Below, one piece after another: positions 43,890 through 53,785 of a stretch of DNA of 57,828 nt; within the stretch, counting starts at the first letter, position 1, and each line of letters begins with the position of its first letter. Under the pieces are notes generated by a model. That model did no database searches. It had not been told where the DNA came from and worked only from the letters and a program-made list of their open reading frames with translations. The translations under genes were made by a program, and so were the position numbers. Source of the stretch: Imperialibacter sp965651695 (GTDB taxonomy: Bacteria; Bacteroidota; Bacteroidia; Cytophagales; Cyclobacteriaceae); assembly GCA_965651695.1 (NCBI GenBank), contig CBFGTI010000018.1:1-57828 (forward strand), given 5' to 3'.

Positions 43890-45143
43890 ATGGATATAAA
43901 GGTAGGTATCGTGGGCCTCGGTTACGTGGGCCTGCCCCTTGCTGTTGAGGCTTCGAAGCATTACCAGGTGGTTGGCTACGATATAAACGGCCAGCGAATA
44001 GAAGCCCTTGTTAACGGCAGGGATACCACCATGGAAGTTTCGGTGGACGAGTTGAGGAACTCGCCGCAACTTACATTTACGAGTTCCTTAACCGACTTAT
44101 CGGAGTGTAACTTCTTCATTATCACAGTGCCCACACCGGTCGATGCCTATAAAAACCCGGATTTAAGACCGTTGCTGTCTGCCACCAGCGCGGTGGGGTC
44201 GGTACTGAAAAAGAACGATATTGTAGTTTACGAATCTACCGTGTACCCGGGATGTACCGAGGACGACTGCGTGCCTCTGCTTGAGTTGGAGAGTGGGCTG
44301 AAGTTCAATGAAGATTTTTTCTGTGGCTATTCCCCCGAGAGAATAAACCCCGGCGACACCACAAGGAGACTTCCCGACATTAAAAAAATAACCAGCGGTA
44401 GTACCCCCGCCGTGGCAGAAACAATCGATCGCTTTTATGCGTCGTTTATTCCCGCCGGCACCCACAGGGCCTCATCAATCAAGATAGCCGAGGCAGCCAA
44501 GGTAATTGAAAATGCACAGCGCGATATCAATATTGCTTTTGTAAACGAATTGGCGCTGATTTTTGAGAAGATGAACCTCGATACGCTCGAGGTCCTCGAA
44601 GCCTCATCAACAAAATGGAATTTCCTTCCATTCAAGCCGGGGCTCGTAGGCGGTCATTGCATAGGTGTAGATCCGTACTATCTCACCCATAAAGCCGAGT
44701 CGCTCGGGCATCATCCCGACGTAATTCTGGCAGGGCGGCGTATAAACGACAATATGGGCGCTTTTGTAGCTACCCAGGTGGTGAAGTTGATGGCAGCAAA
44801 AAAATCGCCCATCGTAAACGGTCGCATATTGGTATTGGGCATCACCTTCAAAGAAAACTGCCCCGATATCCGCAACTCAAGGGTTATCGACATTGTCAAT
44901 GAGTTTAGATCGTACGACCTGGAAGTCGATGTGTACGACCCCTGGGCCAACAAAGATGAAGTATTGGAGGAGTACAACATTGCGCTGGTCGACGAGTTTC
45001 AACAAAAATACTCGGCTATCGTGCTGGCGGTAGCCCATACAGCATTCAAAGATCTACCCTGGCCCGCCCTGCGGCAGGCGAGTAGCGTGATTTACGACGT
45101 AAAAGGGCTGATACCGCGGGAGTTTTGCGACAAGCGGCTCTAG
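43890..45143 (+). CDS. tviB: TviB/WbpO-like UDP-N-acetylhexosamine 6-dehydrogenase
   Basis: A 417-residue nucleotide-sugar dehydrogenase. The N-terminal GIVGLGYVGLP NAD-binding motif, the middle domain, and the catalytic Cys257 in GGHCIGVDPYYL are clear. The FKPGLVGGHC context and the RDTTMEV region near residue 45 fit the TviB/WbpO branch, oxidising UDP-GlcNAc or UDP-GalNAc to the uronic acid. It follows the UXS-like gene without a gap and ends the cluster. Its TAG stop shares CTAG with the stop of the convergent small membrane protein. Confidence 0.88.
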   Translation: MDIKVGIVGLGYVGLPLAVEASKHYQVVGYDINGQRIEALVNGRDTTMEVSVDELRNSPQLTFTSSLTDLSECNFFIITVPTPVDAYKNPDLRPLLSATSAVGSVLKKNDIVVYESTVYPGCTEDDCVPLLELESGLKFNEDFFCGYSPERINPGDTTRRLPDIKKITSGSTPAVAETIDRFYASFIPAGTHRASSIKIAEAAKVIENAQRDINIAFVNELALIFEKMNLDTLEVLEASSTKWNFLPFKPGLVGGHCIGVDPYYLTHKAESLGHHPDVILAGRRINDNMGAFVATQVVKLMAAKKSPIVNGRILVLGITFKENCPDIRNSRVIDIVNEFRSYDLEVDVYDPWANKDEVLEEYNIALVDEFQQKYSAIVLAVAHTAFKDLPWPALRQASSVIYDVKGLIPREFCDKRL

Positions 45144-45691
45144 GCAGCTACTACGGGTTTTAGCCAGTTCATAATCGAGCTTTTGATGGCAAGGACTTTA
45201 TCTTGCGGATTAAACTCTTTTTCAGCAAAATAAAAAAGCTCGTATTTGAGCTTGTCGCCCACATTTAGCACCACTTCATAGCTGTATTCCTTGTTACTGT
45301 CAGAAAAGGCTGACACATCGGCGTTTGAAGTGTAGTGATTCACATCTACCCCACTTATTTCCCTGAAAGAGAATATCTTTTTGGAGTTTGGGCTCAGAAA
45401 ATCTTTTATTTCAAAAAGCCCGTTTTGCAGATCGAACTCATACACGTAACGTTTGCGCAAAACGTATTTTACCAGAGGCACGAGCAGTACCAGCACGCCC
45501 AGCAGATAGAGGAGTTCGAAAACAAAGCCAAGTGAAATTAGAAGGAGCCCCAGCAGCACAAATATGGTTGTCTGGAAAACTGAAATTCCGGGCTTTGACC
45601 TTATAACTTTCTTGATACCGGAATCGCGAAGGTCGTACCCCTGCGCAGAAATGAAACTCTTAAGCTCATTGGAAAGTGAAAAACTGCTCAT
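45140..45691 (-). CDS. membrane protein of unknown function
   Basis: A 183-residue protein with two hydrophobic stretches (about 37-55 and 59-75) forming a membrane hairpin, then a predicted beta-rich cytoplasmic part (VYEFDLQNGLFEI, FREISGVDVNHY). No domain is recognised; the layout resembles small PH-like membrane proteins, but this is only a topology comparison. Convergent with the tviB-like gene; the two stop codons share four bases. Confidence 0.7.
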   Translation of the reverse strand: MSSFSLSNELKSFISAQGYDLRDSGIKKVIRSKPGISVFQTTIFVLLGLLLISLGFVFELLYLLGVLVLLVPLVKYVLRKRYVYEFDLQNGLFEIKDFLSPNSKKIFSFREISGVDVNHYTSNADVSAFSDSNKEYSYEVVLNVGDKLKYELFYFAEKEFNPQDKVLAIKSSIMNWLKPVVAA

Positions 45692-45782
45692 AAAAAAATT
45701 AGGTTAGATTGTATTCAAATAACAGAGCAACTAAAAAACAAAACAATATAGCTATTTTTCGCTTACACCATACACGGACTGG

Positions 45783-46673
45783 TTAACCTGCCTTTTTGCT
45801 CCAGTATCGCATGAGGCCTGCAACACTCATCCACGCAGGATTAGCTGCCTCGTACTGTTCGATTTGAGCATCCGAAAGCCCTTTTTCTTTTAAGCTGTTA
45901 GCTGTAAACGCTTGAAAAAGCGGGGTCATGGTGGTGGCGTCCATGCCTTCTTCCATGTTTTTTTTAACCCACTCTGCCCCCTTAAAGAGCTCTTTTCGCA
46001 GCGTGTCCAGGTGATTTTTCTTGTCCTCTACCGGCCCAAAATGCGTGAGGTATAGCCTGGATACGGGTGAGTGAAGTATCCTGTCAATGGATTTTTCCCA
46101 ATCTTCAAGGTTGATATCAGGGGGTGGACAAGGCGGCACAACAGGTCCGTTTTCAATTTTAACGCCCGCCACGTCTCCGGTAAAAAGCACGTCTTCCAGC
46201 TGCCACGCAATATGATGCACTGCGTGGCCAGGTGTATGAAGCGCGGTGAAACTGCAGTTGCCTATTTTCAACACCTGCCCGTCCGCTACCTCCACAAGCT
46301 TATTCATTTCAATCGCTTTCATTTCGCCCCACAGTCTGTCCATTTGGTCTTTGTAAATGCGCCTCGCCGATTCCATTAGTTTGGACGGGTCGGCCAGGTG
46401 TTTTACTCCAAAAGGGTGCACGTAAATATTGGCGCCCTTTTCGGCCAAATACCATGCTGCCCCTGCATGGTCGAGATGTATGTGGGTAAGCAATACATGC
46501 TTGATCTCCTCCAGCGAGAACCCGTGACGTTCTACTTCTGCTGCCAGTTGTGTGACAGTGGAGTGTGGCCCCGTTTCCACCAGAACAGGCCCTTCGGTCG
46601 AGAGAATAAGAAAGGCGGAAATTGTTTTTTCAAGGTTTAAGAAGCGGAGATCTAAAATGCAAACGTCGGCCAT
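45783..46673 (-). CDS. MBL-fold metallo-hydrolase
   Basis: A 296-residue metallo-beta-lactamase-fold protein. The metal-binding signature THIHLDHAGAA lies near residue 63-73, with further ligands in TPGHAVHH (about 150) and the Asp of FTGDVAG (about 167). Substrates of this wide family cannot be read from sequence; the C-terminal helical part (about 225-290) suggests a hydrolase unlike glyoxalase II. It is divergent from the thioesterase gene across 59 bp. Confidence 0.85.
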   Translation of the reverse strand: MADVCILDLRFLNLEKTISAFLILSTEGPVLVETGPHSTVTQLAAEVERHGFSLEEIKHVLLTHIHLDHAGAAWYLAEKGANIYVHPFGVKHLADPSKLMESARRIYKDQMDRLWGEMKAIEMNKLVEVADGQVLKIGNCSFTALHTPGHAVHHIAWQLEDVLFTGDVAGVKIENGPVVPPCPPPDINLEDWEKSIDRILHSPVSRLYLTHFGPVEDKKNHLDTLRKELFKGAEWVKKNMEEGMDATTMTPLFQAFTANSLKEKGLSDAQIEQYEAANPAWMSVAGLMRYWSKKAG

Positions 46674-46732
46674 CGTGTGGGGTTAATATTGCTGCTTTAA
46701 ATTAATAACTTAACGCCCAAAAATAAGACATA

Positions 46733-47224
46733 ATGCCAGAACAATCGAAGTCTCCTTATTTTCAAGACTATATGCCGGAGAATGTTTGCTTTGGTTGTGG
46801 CATACACAACCCCGGTGGTTTACATATTAAAAGCAGGTGGGAGGGAGAGGAGGCGGTATGCACGTGGAACTCCGCCGAGAAGTACCATGGCTGGGCCAAC
46901 CTGCTGAATGGAGGTATAATAGCCACCCTGGTAGATTGCCATTGTATGTGCACCGCTATGGCTCAGGCCTACAAAATGGAGGGCAGAGCGTTGGATTCTG
47001 CTCCCGAGTACCGGTACGCCACCGGCACGCTCACCGTAAAATACCTGAAGCCCACGCCTAACACCTCAGTGGAACTTCGGGCAAGGGTGATAGAGGTGAA
47101 AAACAAAAAAACAGTGCTGAAGTGCGACGTGTATTCGGATGGGGAAAAGACTGCTGAGGCCGACGTGATTGCCATACGGGTGTATGACAGTAGTCAGCCT
47201 CAGCCTGCCAATGCGTTCAAGTGA
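46733..47224 (+). CDS. hotdog-fold thioesterase (PaaI type)
   Basis: A 163-residue hotdog protein. Typical PaaI features are the N-terminal CFGCGIHNPGGLH region, the helix-start HGWANLLNGGIIATLVDCHC near residue 50-70 carrying the catalytic Asp, and TGTLTVKYLKPTPN near 95-108. It likely hydrolyses acyl-CoA thioesters of small or aromatic acids, but the substrate is unknown. Divergent to the MBL hydrolase; the 3' end lies 2 bp from the gltD stop, which is convergent. Confidence 0.85.
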   Translation: MPEQSKSPYFQDYMPENVCFGCGIHNPGGLHIKSRWEGEEAVCTWNSAEKYHGWANLLNGGIIATLVDCHCMCTAMAQAYKMEGRALDSAPEYRYATGTLTVKYLKPTPNTSVELRARVIEVKNKKTVLKCDVYSDGEKTAEADVIAIRVYDSSQPQPANAFK

Positions 47225-47226
47225 TA

Positions 47227-48696
47227 TTAAAAATGTGCAGCCAGTGCAGATTGGTCTTTAGCTTCCAGTGCTGAAAAGCCCGTGAGCTGCTCGTCGATAA
47301 CCCGGGCAGCTTCCCGGCCTTCGGCAATCGCCCACACCACCAGCGACTGCCCTCTGCGGAGGTCACCGGCAGCATATACTCCTTCTACGCTTGTCTTATA
47401 ATTGGTGGCAGCTACATTTCCACGGTCGTCGAGCTTCACCTGCAACTGATCGAGCAGCCCTTCTTTCTGCGGACCTACAAATCCGACAGCCAGCAGCGCA
47501 AGTTCGCAAGGTATTAGCCTTTCCGTACCTGGTATTTCCGAAAAACCCGGCCGGCCATTGCCTGCATCGGCTTTCCATTCAATATTCACACATTTTACGC
47601 CGGTCAGATTGCCGCCGGCATCTCCTAAAAATTCTTTGGTGAGTACCGCCCATTCCCGCTCGCAGCCTTCTTCGTGCGACGAAGATGTCCGCAGTATCAT
47701 AGGCCACTCCGGCCACGGATTGTCAAAGGCTCTTTCTTTGGGTGGCTGAGGCAGCAATTCCAGCTGGCTCACAGATGTTGCCTTGTGCCTGTTGGATGTA
47801 CCCACACAGTCGGCACCGGTATCTCCACCGCCAATTACAAGTACATTTTTGCCAGTGGCCAGTATTCTTTCCTCCTTAATTTTTTCTCCTGAAACTTCCT
47901 TGTTTTGCTGGGTCAAAAATTCCATCGCAAAGTGAACACCCTTCAGGTTTCGTCCCGGTATGGGAAGGTCTCTGGCAATGGTGGCGCCACCCGTTAGCAA
48001 AATTGTATCGAACTGTGCCTGAAGCTGTGCTGCCGTAATATCTACGCCTGCATTTACGCCACACTCAAACTTAACACCTTCAGCTTGCATTACTTCTACC
48101 CTGCGCTCCACCACCCATTTTTCGAGCTTAAAATCGGGGATGCCGTAGCGCAGCAGGCCCCCAGGCTGCAGATCTCTCTCAAACACAGTGACAGAATGCC
48201 CCGCCTTATTGAGTTGCGCAGCAGCAGCAAGGCCGGCTGGCCCTGCGCCAATTACAGCTATTTTTTTGCCGGTCCGAGTCTTAGGGGGCTGCGGTTTTAT
48301 GTACCCCAGTTCAAATGCTTTCTCAGCAATCGACTTTTCAATATGCTCTATGGCTACCGCCGGCTTGTTAATGCCAAGTACACACGAGCCTTCACAAGGC
48401 GCCGGACAAATACGACCGGTAAACTCCGGGAAGTTGTTGGTACTGCTGAGTATCTCAATAGCCAGCTCCCAATCGCCCTGATATACGGCGTCGTTGAAGT
48501 CGGGTATATTGTTGCCGAGCGGGCAACCTGTGTGGCAAAACGGTACACCGCAACTCATGCAGCGGGCAGCCTGCTCACGGGTCTTTTCCTCGGCAAACTC
48601 GTCATATATTTCCTTGTATTCGTTTACCCTTTGCTGCGGTGCCTTTGCTTTTGGCAGCTCTCTGTTGTATTCTAAAAAACCTGTAGTCTTTCCCAT
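47227..48696 (-). CDS. gltD: glutamate synthase small subunit
   Basis: A 489-residue NADPH-dependent subunit that passes electrons to GltB. The N-terminal cysteine clusters (CMSCGVPFCHTGCPLGN and CPAPCEGSC) bind [4Fe-4S] centers. FAD and NADPH Rossmann motifs follow: VIGAGPAGLAAAAQL near 150 and VIGGGDTGADCVG near 290. The frame extends 13 residues further upstream to 48735, but that overlaps gltB; the ATG at 48696, 4 bp after the gltB stop, is preferred. Confidence 0.97.
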   Translation of the reverse strand: MGKTTGFLEYNRELPKAKAPQQRVNEYKEIYDEFAEEKTREQAARCMSCGVPFCHTGCPLGNNIPDFNDAVYQGDWELAIEILSSTNNFPEFTGRICPAPCEGSCVLGINKPAVAIEHIEKSIAEKAFELGYIKPQPPKTRTGKKIAVIGAGPAGLAAAAQLNKAGHSVTVFERDLQPGGLLRYGIPDFKLEKWVVERRVEVMQAEGVKFECGVNAGVDITAAQLQAQFDTILLTGGATIARDLPIPGRNLKGVHFAMEFLTQQNKEVSGEKIKEERILATGKNVLVIGGGDTGADCVGTSNRHKATSVSQLELLPQPPKERAFDNPWPEWPMILRTSSSHEEGCEREWAVLTKEFLGDAGGNLTGVKCVNIEWKADAGNGRPGFSEIPGTERLIPCELALLAVGFVGPQKEGLLDQLQVKLDDRGNVAATNYKTSVEGVYAAGDLRRGQSLVVWAIAEGREAARVIDEQLTGFSALEAKDQSALAAHF

Positions 48697-48700
48697 AAAA

Positions 48701-51700
48701 TTACACTGCTTGACGGATTCTACGCTTACTGGCATTGGCCAGCACTTCTTTGTACTCTTTAGGCATTACCTTGATAAACTTGCCAATGTGCCTGTCCCAT
48801 TCCGAGAGTATTATTTCAGCTTTTTTGCTTCCGGTAAACTTCACGTGGTTGGTAACCAGCGACTTAATGGTGGCTACATCCTGGTGGTCCATAGAGTCGA
48901 ACAACACCATTTCCATGTTGCACATTTGCTGGAACTCTTCGCCGGGTGAATAAACATACGCTATTCCTCCGCTCATGCCGGCTGCGAAGTTTTTGCCCGT
49001 TGGGCCCAGTATTACAACCCGGCCGCCGGTCATGTATTCGCAGCCATGGTCTCCAACACCTTCTACCACAGCCGAGGCTCCGGAGTTACGCACCGCAAAT
49101 CTTTCGCCGCCCATGCCATTGATGTAGGCCTCGCCCGAAATTGCCCCGTATAGCGCCACGTTCCCAATTATTATCTGCTGGTCATGAACAAACCTGGTGC
49201 GGCGGTCGGGGAACACAATAAGCTGTGCGCCAGACAGGCCTTTGCCGAAATAATCGTTGGCTTCTCCCTCCAGCACAAATTTGAGCCCCGGGGCACCAAA
49301 AGCACCAAAGCTTTGGCCTGCCGAGCCCCTGAAGTTTATTCTGATAGTGCCTTCAGGCAACCCTTCTTCTTTGTATTTCTTGGAGATTTCATTCGAAAGA
49401 AGAGCTCCTACGGTCCGGTTTGTATTTACTATTTTCAACTTACCCGACGAAAACTGGCCGGATTCAAGTGCCGGCTGCGCAATTTTCAGCAGCTTCCAGT
49501 CGAGCGCATCGCCCAGCTTGTGTTTCTGCTCTATCGAATTGTAGGCCGTTTGGCCCGCCCCCGGCTGCACCACGTGTAATACAGGGTCGAGATTAAGGGT
49601 AGCAGCTTTCCAGTTGGGCAAATCTTTTTTCACTTGCAGCATGTCTGCTCGTCCTACCATTTCCTGTATGGTTCTAAAGCCGAGTGCCGCCATTATCTCA
49701 CGAAGTTCTTCAGCCATAAAGGTGAAAAGCGCAATCACGTCCTCGGGTGTGCCGGTAAACAAAGCCCTCAGCTCAGGGTTTTGGGTAGCCACGCCTACGG
49801 GGCAGGTGTTCAAATGGCATTTGCGCATCATGATGCAACCCATGGTTACCAATGCCGCTGTAGATACGCCCCATTCTTCGGCCCCCAACAGGGTGGCAAT
49901 GGCAATGTCGCGCCCCGTTTTAATCTGCCCGTCGGTTTGCAGCACCACCCTCGATCTCAGCCTGTTTTTTACCAGCGTTTGGTGTGCTTCGGCCAAGCCA
50001 AGCTCCCACGGCAAGCCGGCGTGGCGGATCGAACTGATGGGTGATGCACCTGTGCCGCCATCCCAGCCCGATATCAAAATAGCATCGGCGTATGCTTTGG
50101 CTACACCGGCGGCTACCGTACCAACGCCGGCTTCAGAAACCAGCTTCACGTTTACTCTTGCGGTTCTGTTGGCGTTCTTTAGATCGAAGATCAGCTGGGC
50201 AAGATCTTCTATTGAATAAATGTCGTGGTGGGGAGGGGGCGAAATAAGCCCCACGCCCGGTGTAGAATTTCTAACCCTTCCAATCCACTCATCCACCTTG
50301 TGGCCGGGCAGCTGTCCGCCCTCGCCGGGCTTGGCGCCCTGAGCTATTTTGATCTGAAGCTCGTCGGCATTGCTGAGGTAATAAGACGAAACACCAAACC
50401 GGCCTGAAGCCACCTGCTTTATGGCCGACCGCATAAAGTCGCCATTGGGCTTACGCTCGTACCGGATAGGATCCTCACCCCCTTCGCCGCTATTGCTTTT
50501 ACCGCCGATCCTGTTCATGGCTATTGCCAGTGTGGTGTGGGCTTCAAAAGAGATTGAGCCAAATGACATAGCACCCGTGGCAAACCGCTTGAATATTGAT
50601 TCCTTCGATTCAACCTCCTCAAGCGGTATAGCATTGCCTTGTCTGAATTCGAGCAGGCTTCGCAAGGTTACCGACTTGTTTTCCTGCACGTTGATTTTCT
50701 CTGCATATTTCTTGTACAGGTCAAACGACTTAAGCTTTGTTGACTTCTGCAGCAGGTGAATGGTGTCGGGGTTAAACAAATGTGCCTCCCCGCGACGCTT
50801 CCACTGGTAAATGCCACCTTCGGGCAGCCGCTTATTGATGTTTGAATCCTGGTAAGCAAGGTTGTGCTTTGCCAGTGCTTCTTTTGCAATACCGTCGAAG
50901 TCGAGGCCCTCGATGCGGGAAAGTGTGCCTTCAAAACATTTGTCCACAACTGCACTAGAGAGGCCGAGGATTTCAAAAATTTGTGCGCCCTGGTACGACT
51001 GAAGCGTGGAAATGCCCATTTTCGACATTACTTTCAGTATTCCATCGCCAATGGCTTTGATAAATTTGGCATTAGCTTCCTGCAGAGTTACTGGTTTTTC
51101 AAGCTTCTGGCTCTTTACAAGGCTGGCAATGGTATCAAAAGCCATGTAGGGATAAATTGCACTTGCCCCAAAACCTACCAGTGTGGCAAAGTGATGCACC
51201 TCCAGCGCATCTCCGCACTCTACCACCAAACTCGCTTTCGTTCTTATTTTTTTACGAATGAGGTGGTGCTGCACTGCGCCTAATGCCAGCAATGATGGAA
51301 TGGCCGCACTTTTATCAGACGAATTGCGGTCAGTTAGCACAATAATGTTGCAGCCTTCGGCGATTGCCTTCTCTGCATCGGCACATATCTTGTCGACGCC
51401 TTCTTCCAGTCGGCCCTTTTTGCCATCGGCATTGAAAAGTATATCTACCTTCTTATAGTTGTAGTGCTCGTGGTCCCACTGAAGAAGCTTTTCAAAGTTG
51501 GCTTTGTCCAGTACAGGCTGCGATATGTGTATCTGCCGGCAGTGCTCGGGTGTTTCGTCCAGGATATTTTTCGACGATCCCACCCTGGTGAATAGCGACA
51601 TCACCAATCGCTCACGAATGGGGTCGATGGGCGGGTTGCTTACCTGCGCAAAGAGTTGCTTAAAATAAGACGAAAGATGCTGCGGTTGGTTAGAAAGAAT

Positions 51701-53215
51701 GGCAATGGGGGTATCGGCACCCATAGAGCCAATGGGCTCTTTTCCATCTTCTATCATCGGCTTAAGTATGGTGCGCACATCCTCATCGGAATACCCAAAC
51801 GCCAACTGCCGGGTTTTCAATGTTTCTCCTTCAAATGATGCGTGAAGCTCCGCAGGTTCAGGCAAAAGTCTCAGCTTTGTGCGGTTCCCCTTAATCCATT
51901 CTGAATAAGGCTGCCTGTCAAAAATCTGCTGCTTTATTTCTTCATCGAAAAGCACTTTCTTTTCCTGAAGGTCGACCATTACCATTTTGCCAGGCTGCAG
52001 GCGGCCATTCGATATTATTTTCGAGGGGTCAACAGGGTATACTCCTACTTCCGACGCTAATATAAATAGCCCGTCTTCGGTTACGGTGTAGCGGGCAGGG
52101 CGAAGGCCGTTTCTGTCGAGGGTAGCGCCTATGCGTGTGCCGTCCGAAAAACATACAGCAGCAGGGCCATCCCATGGCTCCATCATCGAAGCATGGAACT
52201 TGTAAAATGCCTTGCGGTCTTCGTCCATTAGGGTGTTGTTCTGCCAGGCCTCAGGGATGAGCATCATCATGGCGTGCTGGATAGATCTGCCTGATAATAC
52301 CAGCAGCTCCACCATAGCGTCGAGGTTGGCAGAATCCGATTCTGTGGCATTGCACACAGGCAGGAGCCATCTCATCTCATCTTTTGAGAAAAAAGGAGAG
52401 TTCATCAGCGCCTGCTTCGACTTCATCTTGTTCACGTTGCCCCGTATGGTATTGATCTCGCCGTTGTGAGCGAGGAAACGAAACGGCTGCGCCAGCTTCC
52501 ATTTGGGAAACGTGTTGGTAGAAAACCGGGAGTGGATCATGGCAAAAGCCGAAAAAACCCTTTTATCGCGCAGGTCCGAGAAATAGAACCGCAGCTGATC
52601 GGTACGCAGCTGGCCTTTGTAAACTACTTTATGCGAAGAGCAGGATGCCACATAAAAATCAGCGTGGTGTTTGGTTAGTACCTGTGTCGCATGATTTTTA
52701 AACACATAGAGTTTTCTTTCAAGCGCCAGCGAATCGGCCACAGGCTCCAGCGGGGTTAAAAAGTAGTGGAACATCTCCGGCTCAGTTTGCCTGGCCGAGG
52801 CGCCAATTTTGCTGTTGTCGGTTGGTATGCGCCTTTTAAAAAGTATTTTAAGACCCCTTTCCGAGGCAATTGCAGCTAACTGCGCGACAATATCTTCTTT
52901 TGCTCTCAGCTCCCTGGGAATGAAAAGCGTGGCAACGCCATACTTGCCGGGCGCCGGCAATTTTATGCCTGCCGAAAGTGCTTCGGCCTCAAAAAATTCG
53001 TAGGGAATCTGAAATTGTATGCCAGCGCCATCGCCGGTTTCAGGCTCTGCCCCCGTTGCGCCACGGTGCTCCATGTTTTCAAGCATCGAGATCGCCCCCG
53101 TTACGATGTCATTGGAGCGGATGCCCTTGTAGTTTGCCAGGAATCCAATTCCGCAATTGTCGTGCTCCATTTCAGGGCAATACATACCCTCGCGGAGCGC
53201 CATAAATTCGTTCAT
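48701..53215 (-). CDS. gltB: glutamate synthase large subunit
   Basis: A 1504-residue subunit transferring the glutamine amide nitrogen to 2-oxoglutarate. The class II glutaminase domain begins at Cys21 (EHDNCGIGF) after a 20-residue propeptide that is removed in known GltB proteins. The central and FMN-binding domains hold GGKSNSGEGGEDP and the [3Fe-4S] ligands in CIMMRKCHLNTCPVGVA. The C-terminal GXGXG domain has GAFGAPGLKFVLEGEANDYFGK in overlapping short blocks. It forms an operon with gltD downstream. Confidence 0.98.
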   Translation of the reverse strand: MNEFMALREGMYCPEMEHDNCGIGFLANYKGIRSNDIVTGAISMLENMEHRGATGAEPETGDGAGIQFQIPYEFFEAEALSAGIKLPAPGKYGVATLFIPRELRAKEDIVAQLAAIASERGLKILFKRRIPTDNSKIGASARQTEPEMFHYFLTPLEPVADSLALERKLYVFKNHATQVLTKHHADFYVASCSSHKVVYKGQLRTDQLRFYFSDLRDKRVFSAFAMIHSRFSTNTFPKWKLAQPFRFLAHNGEINTIRGNVNKMKSKQALMNSPFFSKDEMRWLLPVCNATESDSANLDAMVELLVLSGRSIQHAMMMLIPEAWQNNTLMDEDRKAFYKFHASMMEPWDGPAAVCFSDGTRIGATLDRNGLRPARYTVTEDGLFILASEVGVYPVDPSKIISNGRLQPGKMVMVDLQEKKVLFDEEIKQQIFDRQPYSEWIKGNRTKLRLLPEPAELHASFEGETLKTRQLAFGYSDEDVRTILKPMIEDGKEPIGSMGADTPIAILSNQPQHLSSYFKQLFAQVSNPPIDPIRERLVMSLFTRVGSSKNILDETPEHCRQIHISQPVLDKANFEKLLQWDHEHYNYKKVDILFNADGKKGRLEEGVDKICADAEKAIAEGCNIIVLTDRNSSDKSAAIPSLLALGAVQHHLIRKKIRTKASLVVECGDALEVHHFATLVGFGASAIYPYMAFDTIASLVKSQKLEKPVTLQEANAKFIKAIGDGILKVMSKMGISTLQSYQGAQIFEILGLSSAVVDKCFEGTLSRIEGLDFDGIAKEALAKHNLAYQDSNINKRLPEGGIYQWKRRGEAHLFNPDTIHLLQKSTKLKSFDLYKKYAEKINVQENKSVTLRSLLEFRQGNAIPLEEVESKESIFKRFATGAMSFGSISFEAHTTLAIAMNRIGGKSNSGEGGEDPIRYERKPNGDFMRSAIKQVASGRFGVSSYYLSNADELQIKIAQGAKPGEGGQLPGHKVDEWIGRVRNSTPGVGLISPPPHHDIYSIEDLAQLIFDLKNANRTARVNVKLVSEAGVGTVAAGVAKAYADAILISGWDGGTGASPISSIRHAGLPWELGLAEAHQTLVKNRLRSRVVLQTDGQIKTGRDIAIATLLGAEEWGVSTAALVTMGCIMMRKCHLNTCPVGVATQNPELRALFTGTPEDVIALFTFMAEELREIMAALGFRTIQEMVGRADMLQVKKDLPNWKAATLNLDPVLHVVQPGAGQTAYNSIEQKHKLGDALDWKLLKIAQPALESGQFSSGKLKIVNTNRTVGALLSNEISKKYKEEGLPEGTIRINFRGSAGQSFGAFGAPGLKFVLEGEANDYFGKGLSGAQLIVFPDRRTRFVHDQQIIIGNVALYGAISGEAYINGMGGERFAVRNSGASAVVEGVGDHGCEYMTGGRVVILGPTGKNFAAGMSGGIAYVYSPGEEFQQMCNMEMVLFDSMDHQDVATIKSLVTNHVKFTGSKKAEIILSEWDRHIGKFIKVMPKEYKEVLANASKRRIRQAV

Positions 53216-53767
53216 ATTTTAGGATGTCTAAAAACGTTGTCAAATACCCCGATGGATGACGAGTCACCGGTACCTTCTTACTAGGTCAATTATCATTTAC
53301 AGGGTAATGCGGGGATCGTTTTGTAAATCTTTCAAAATCGGGGTTAATAAGAACAACACGATTGAAGATTTCACAATGCGATTAATCTTGTATGATGAAA
53401 ATAGGTAATTTATTTAATGTTTCACAATAAAATTGGCAAAAAAATTCTTCACTCATTGAAAAGTCGAAAATTGGGAATTTTCCGAAATCGATTGCTGAAA
53501 CCCAGCCGGAATGAATGAAGAAATGGCAACAGAGCCACGGTTTTTTGCCGCAATTTTTGTCATTGGTTTAAAAAACAGTCAATTATTGTGGTGAGTATGC
53601 AAAAATGGATTTTTTAGGTTAAAAAAATACCTTATCTCTTTGCTGTTTGTAGATAAATGCAAAATTTTGACTCATTATTTAAGCAAATGCTCAAACACTT
53701 AGATTAAATGTAAGGATTTGCCATAAATAAATTAGGGTGTTGTTTAAGCGTGAAAAGGGTGATTAGT
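53216..53767 (-). promoter_or_regulatory. AT-rich non-coding region upstream of gltB
   Basis: About 550 bp without a convincing gene between gltB and the IDO gene, both on the minus strand. It holds a direct repeat TTTCACAAT at 53369-53377 and 53420-53428 (51 bp apart, near five helical turns; on the gltB strand ATTGTGAAA), and a perfect inverted repeat GAAAATT-GGG-AATTTTC at 53466-53482. A T-run hairpin lies at the IDO end. No good promoter match for gltB was found by eye. Confidence 0.5.
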
Positions 53768-53785
53768 TTAATCACCTTTTTTTTT
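53753..53785. terminator. T-run hairpin overlapping the IDO stop codon
   Basis: GGTGATTA (53758-53765) pairs with TAATCACC (53769-53776) across a 3-base loop, flanked by AAAA and by nine T on the plus strand. On the minus strand, the IDO direction, the run is only four T, so termination may be stronger in the plus direction. Confidence 0.6.
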
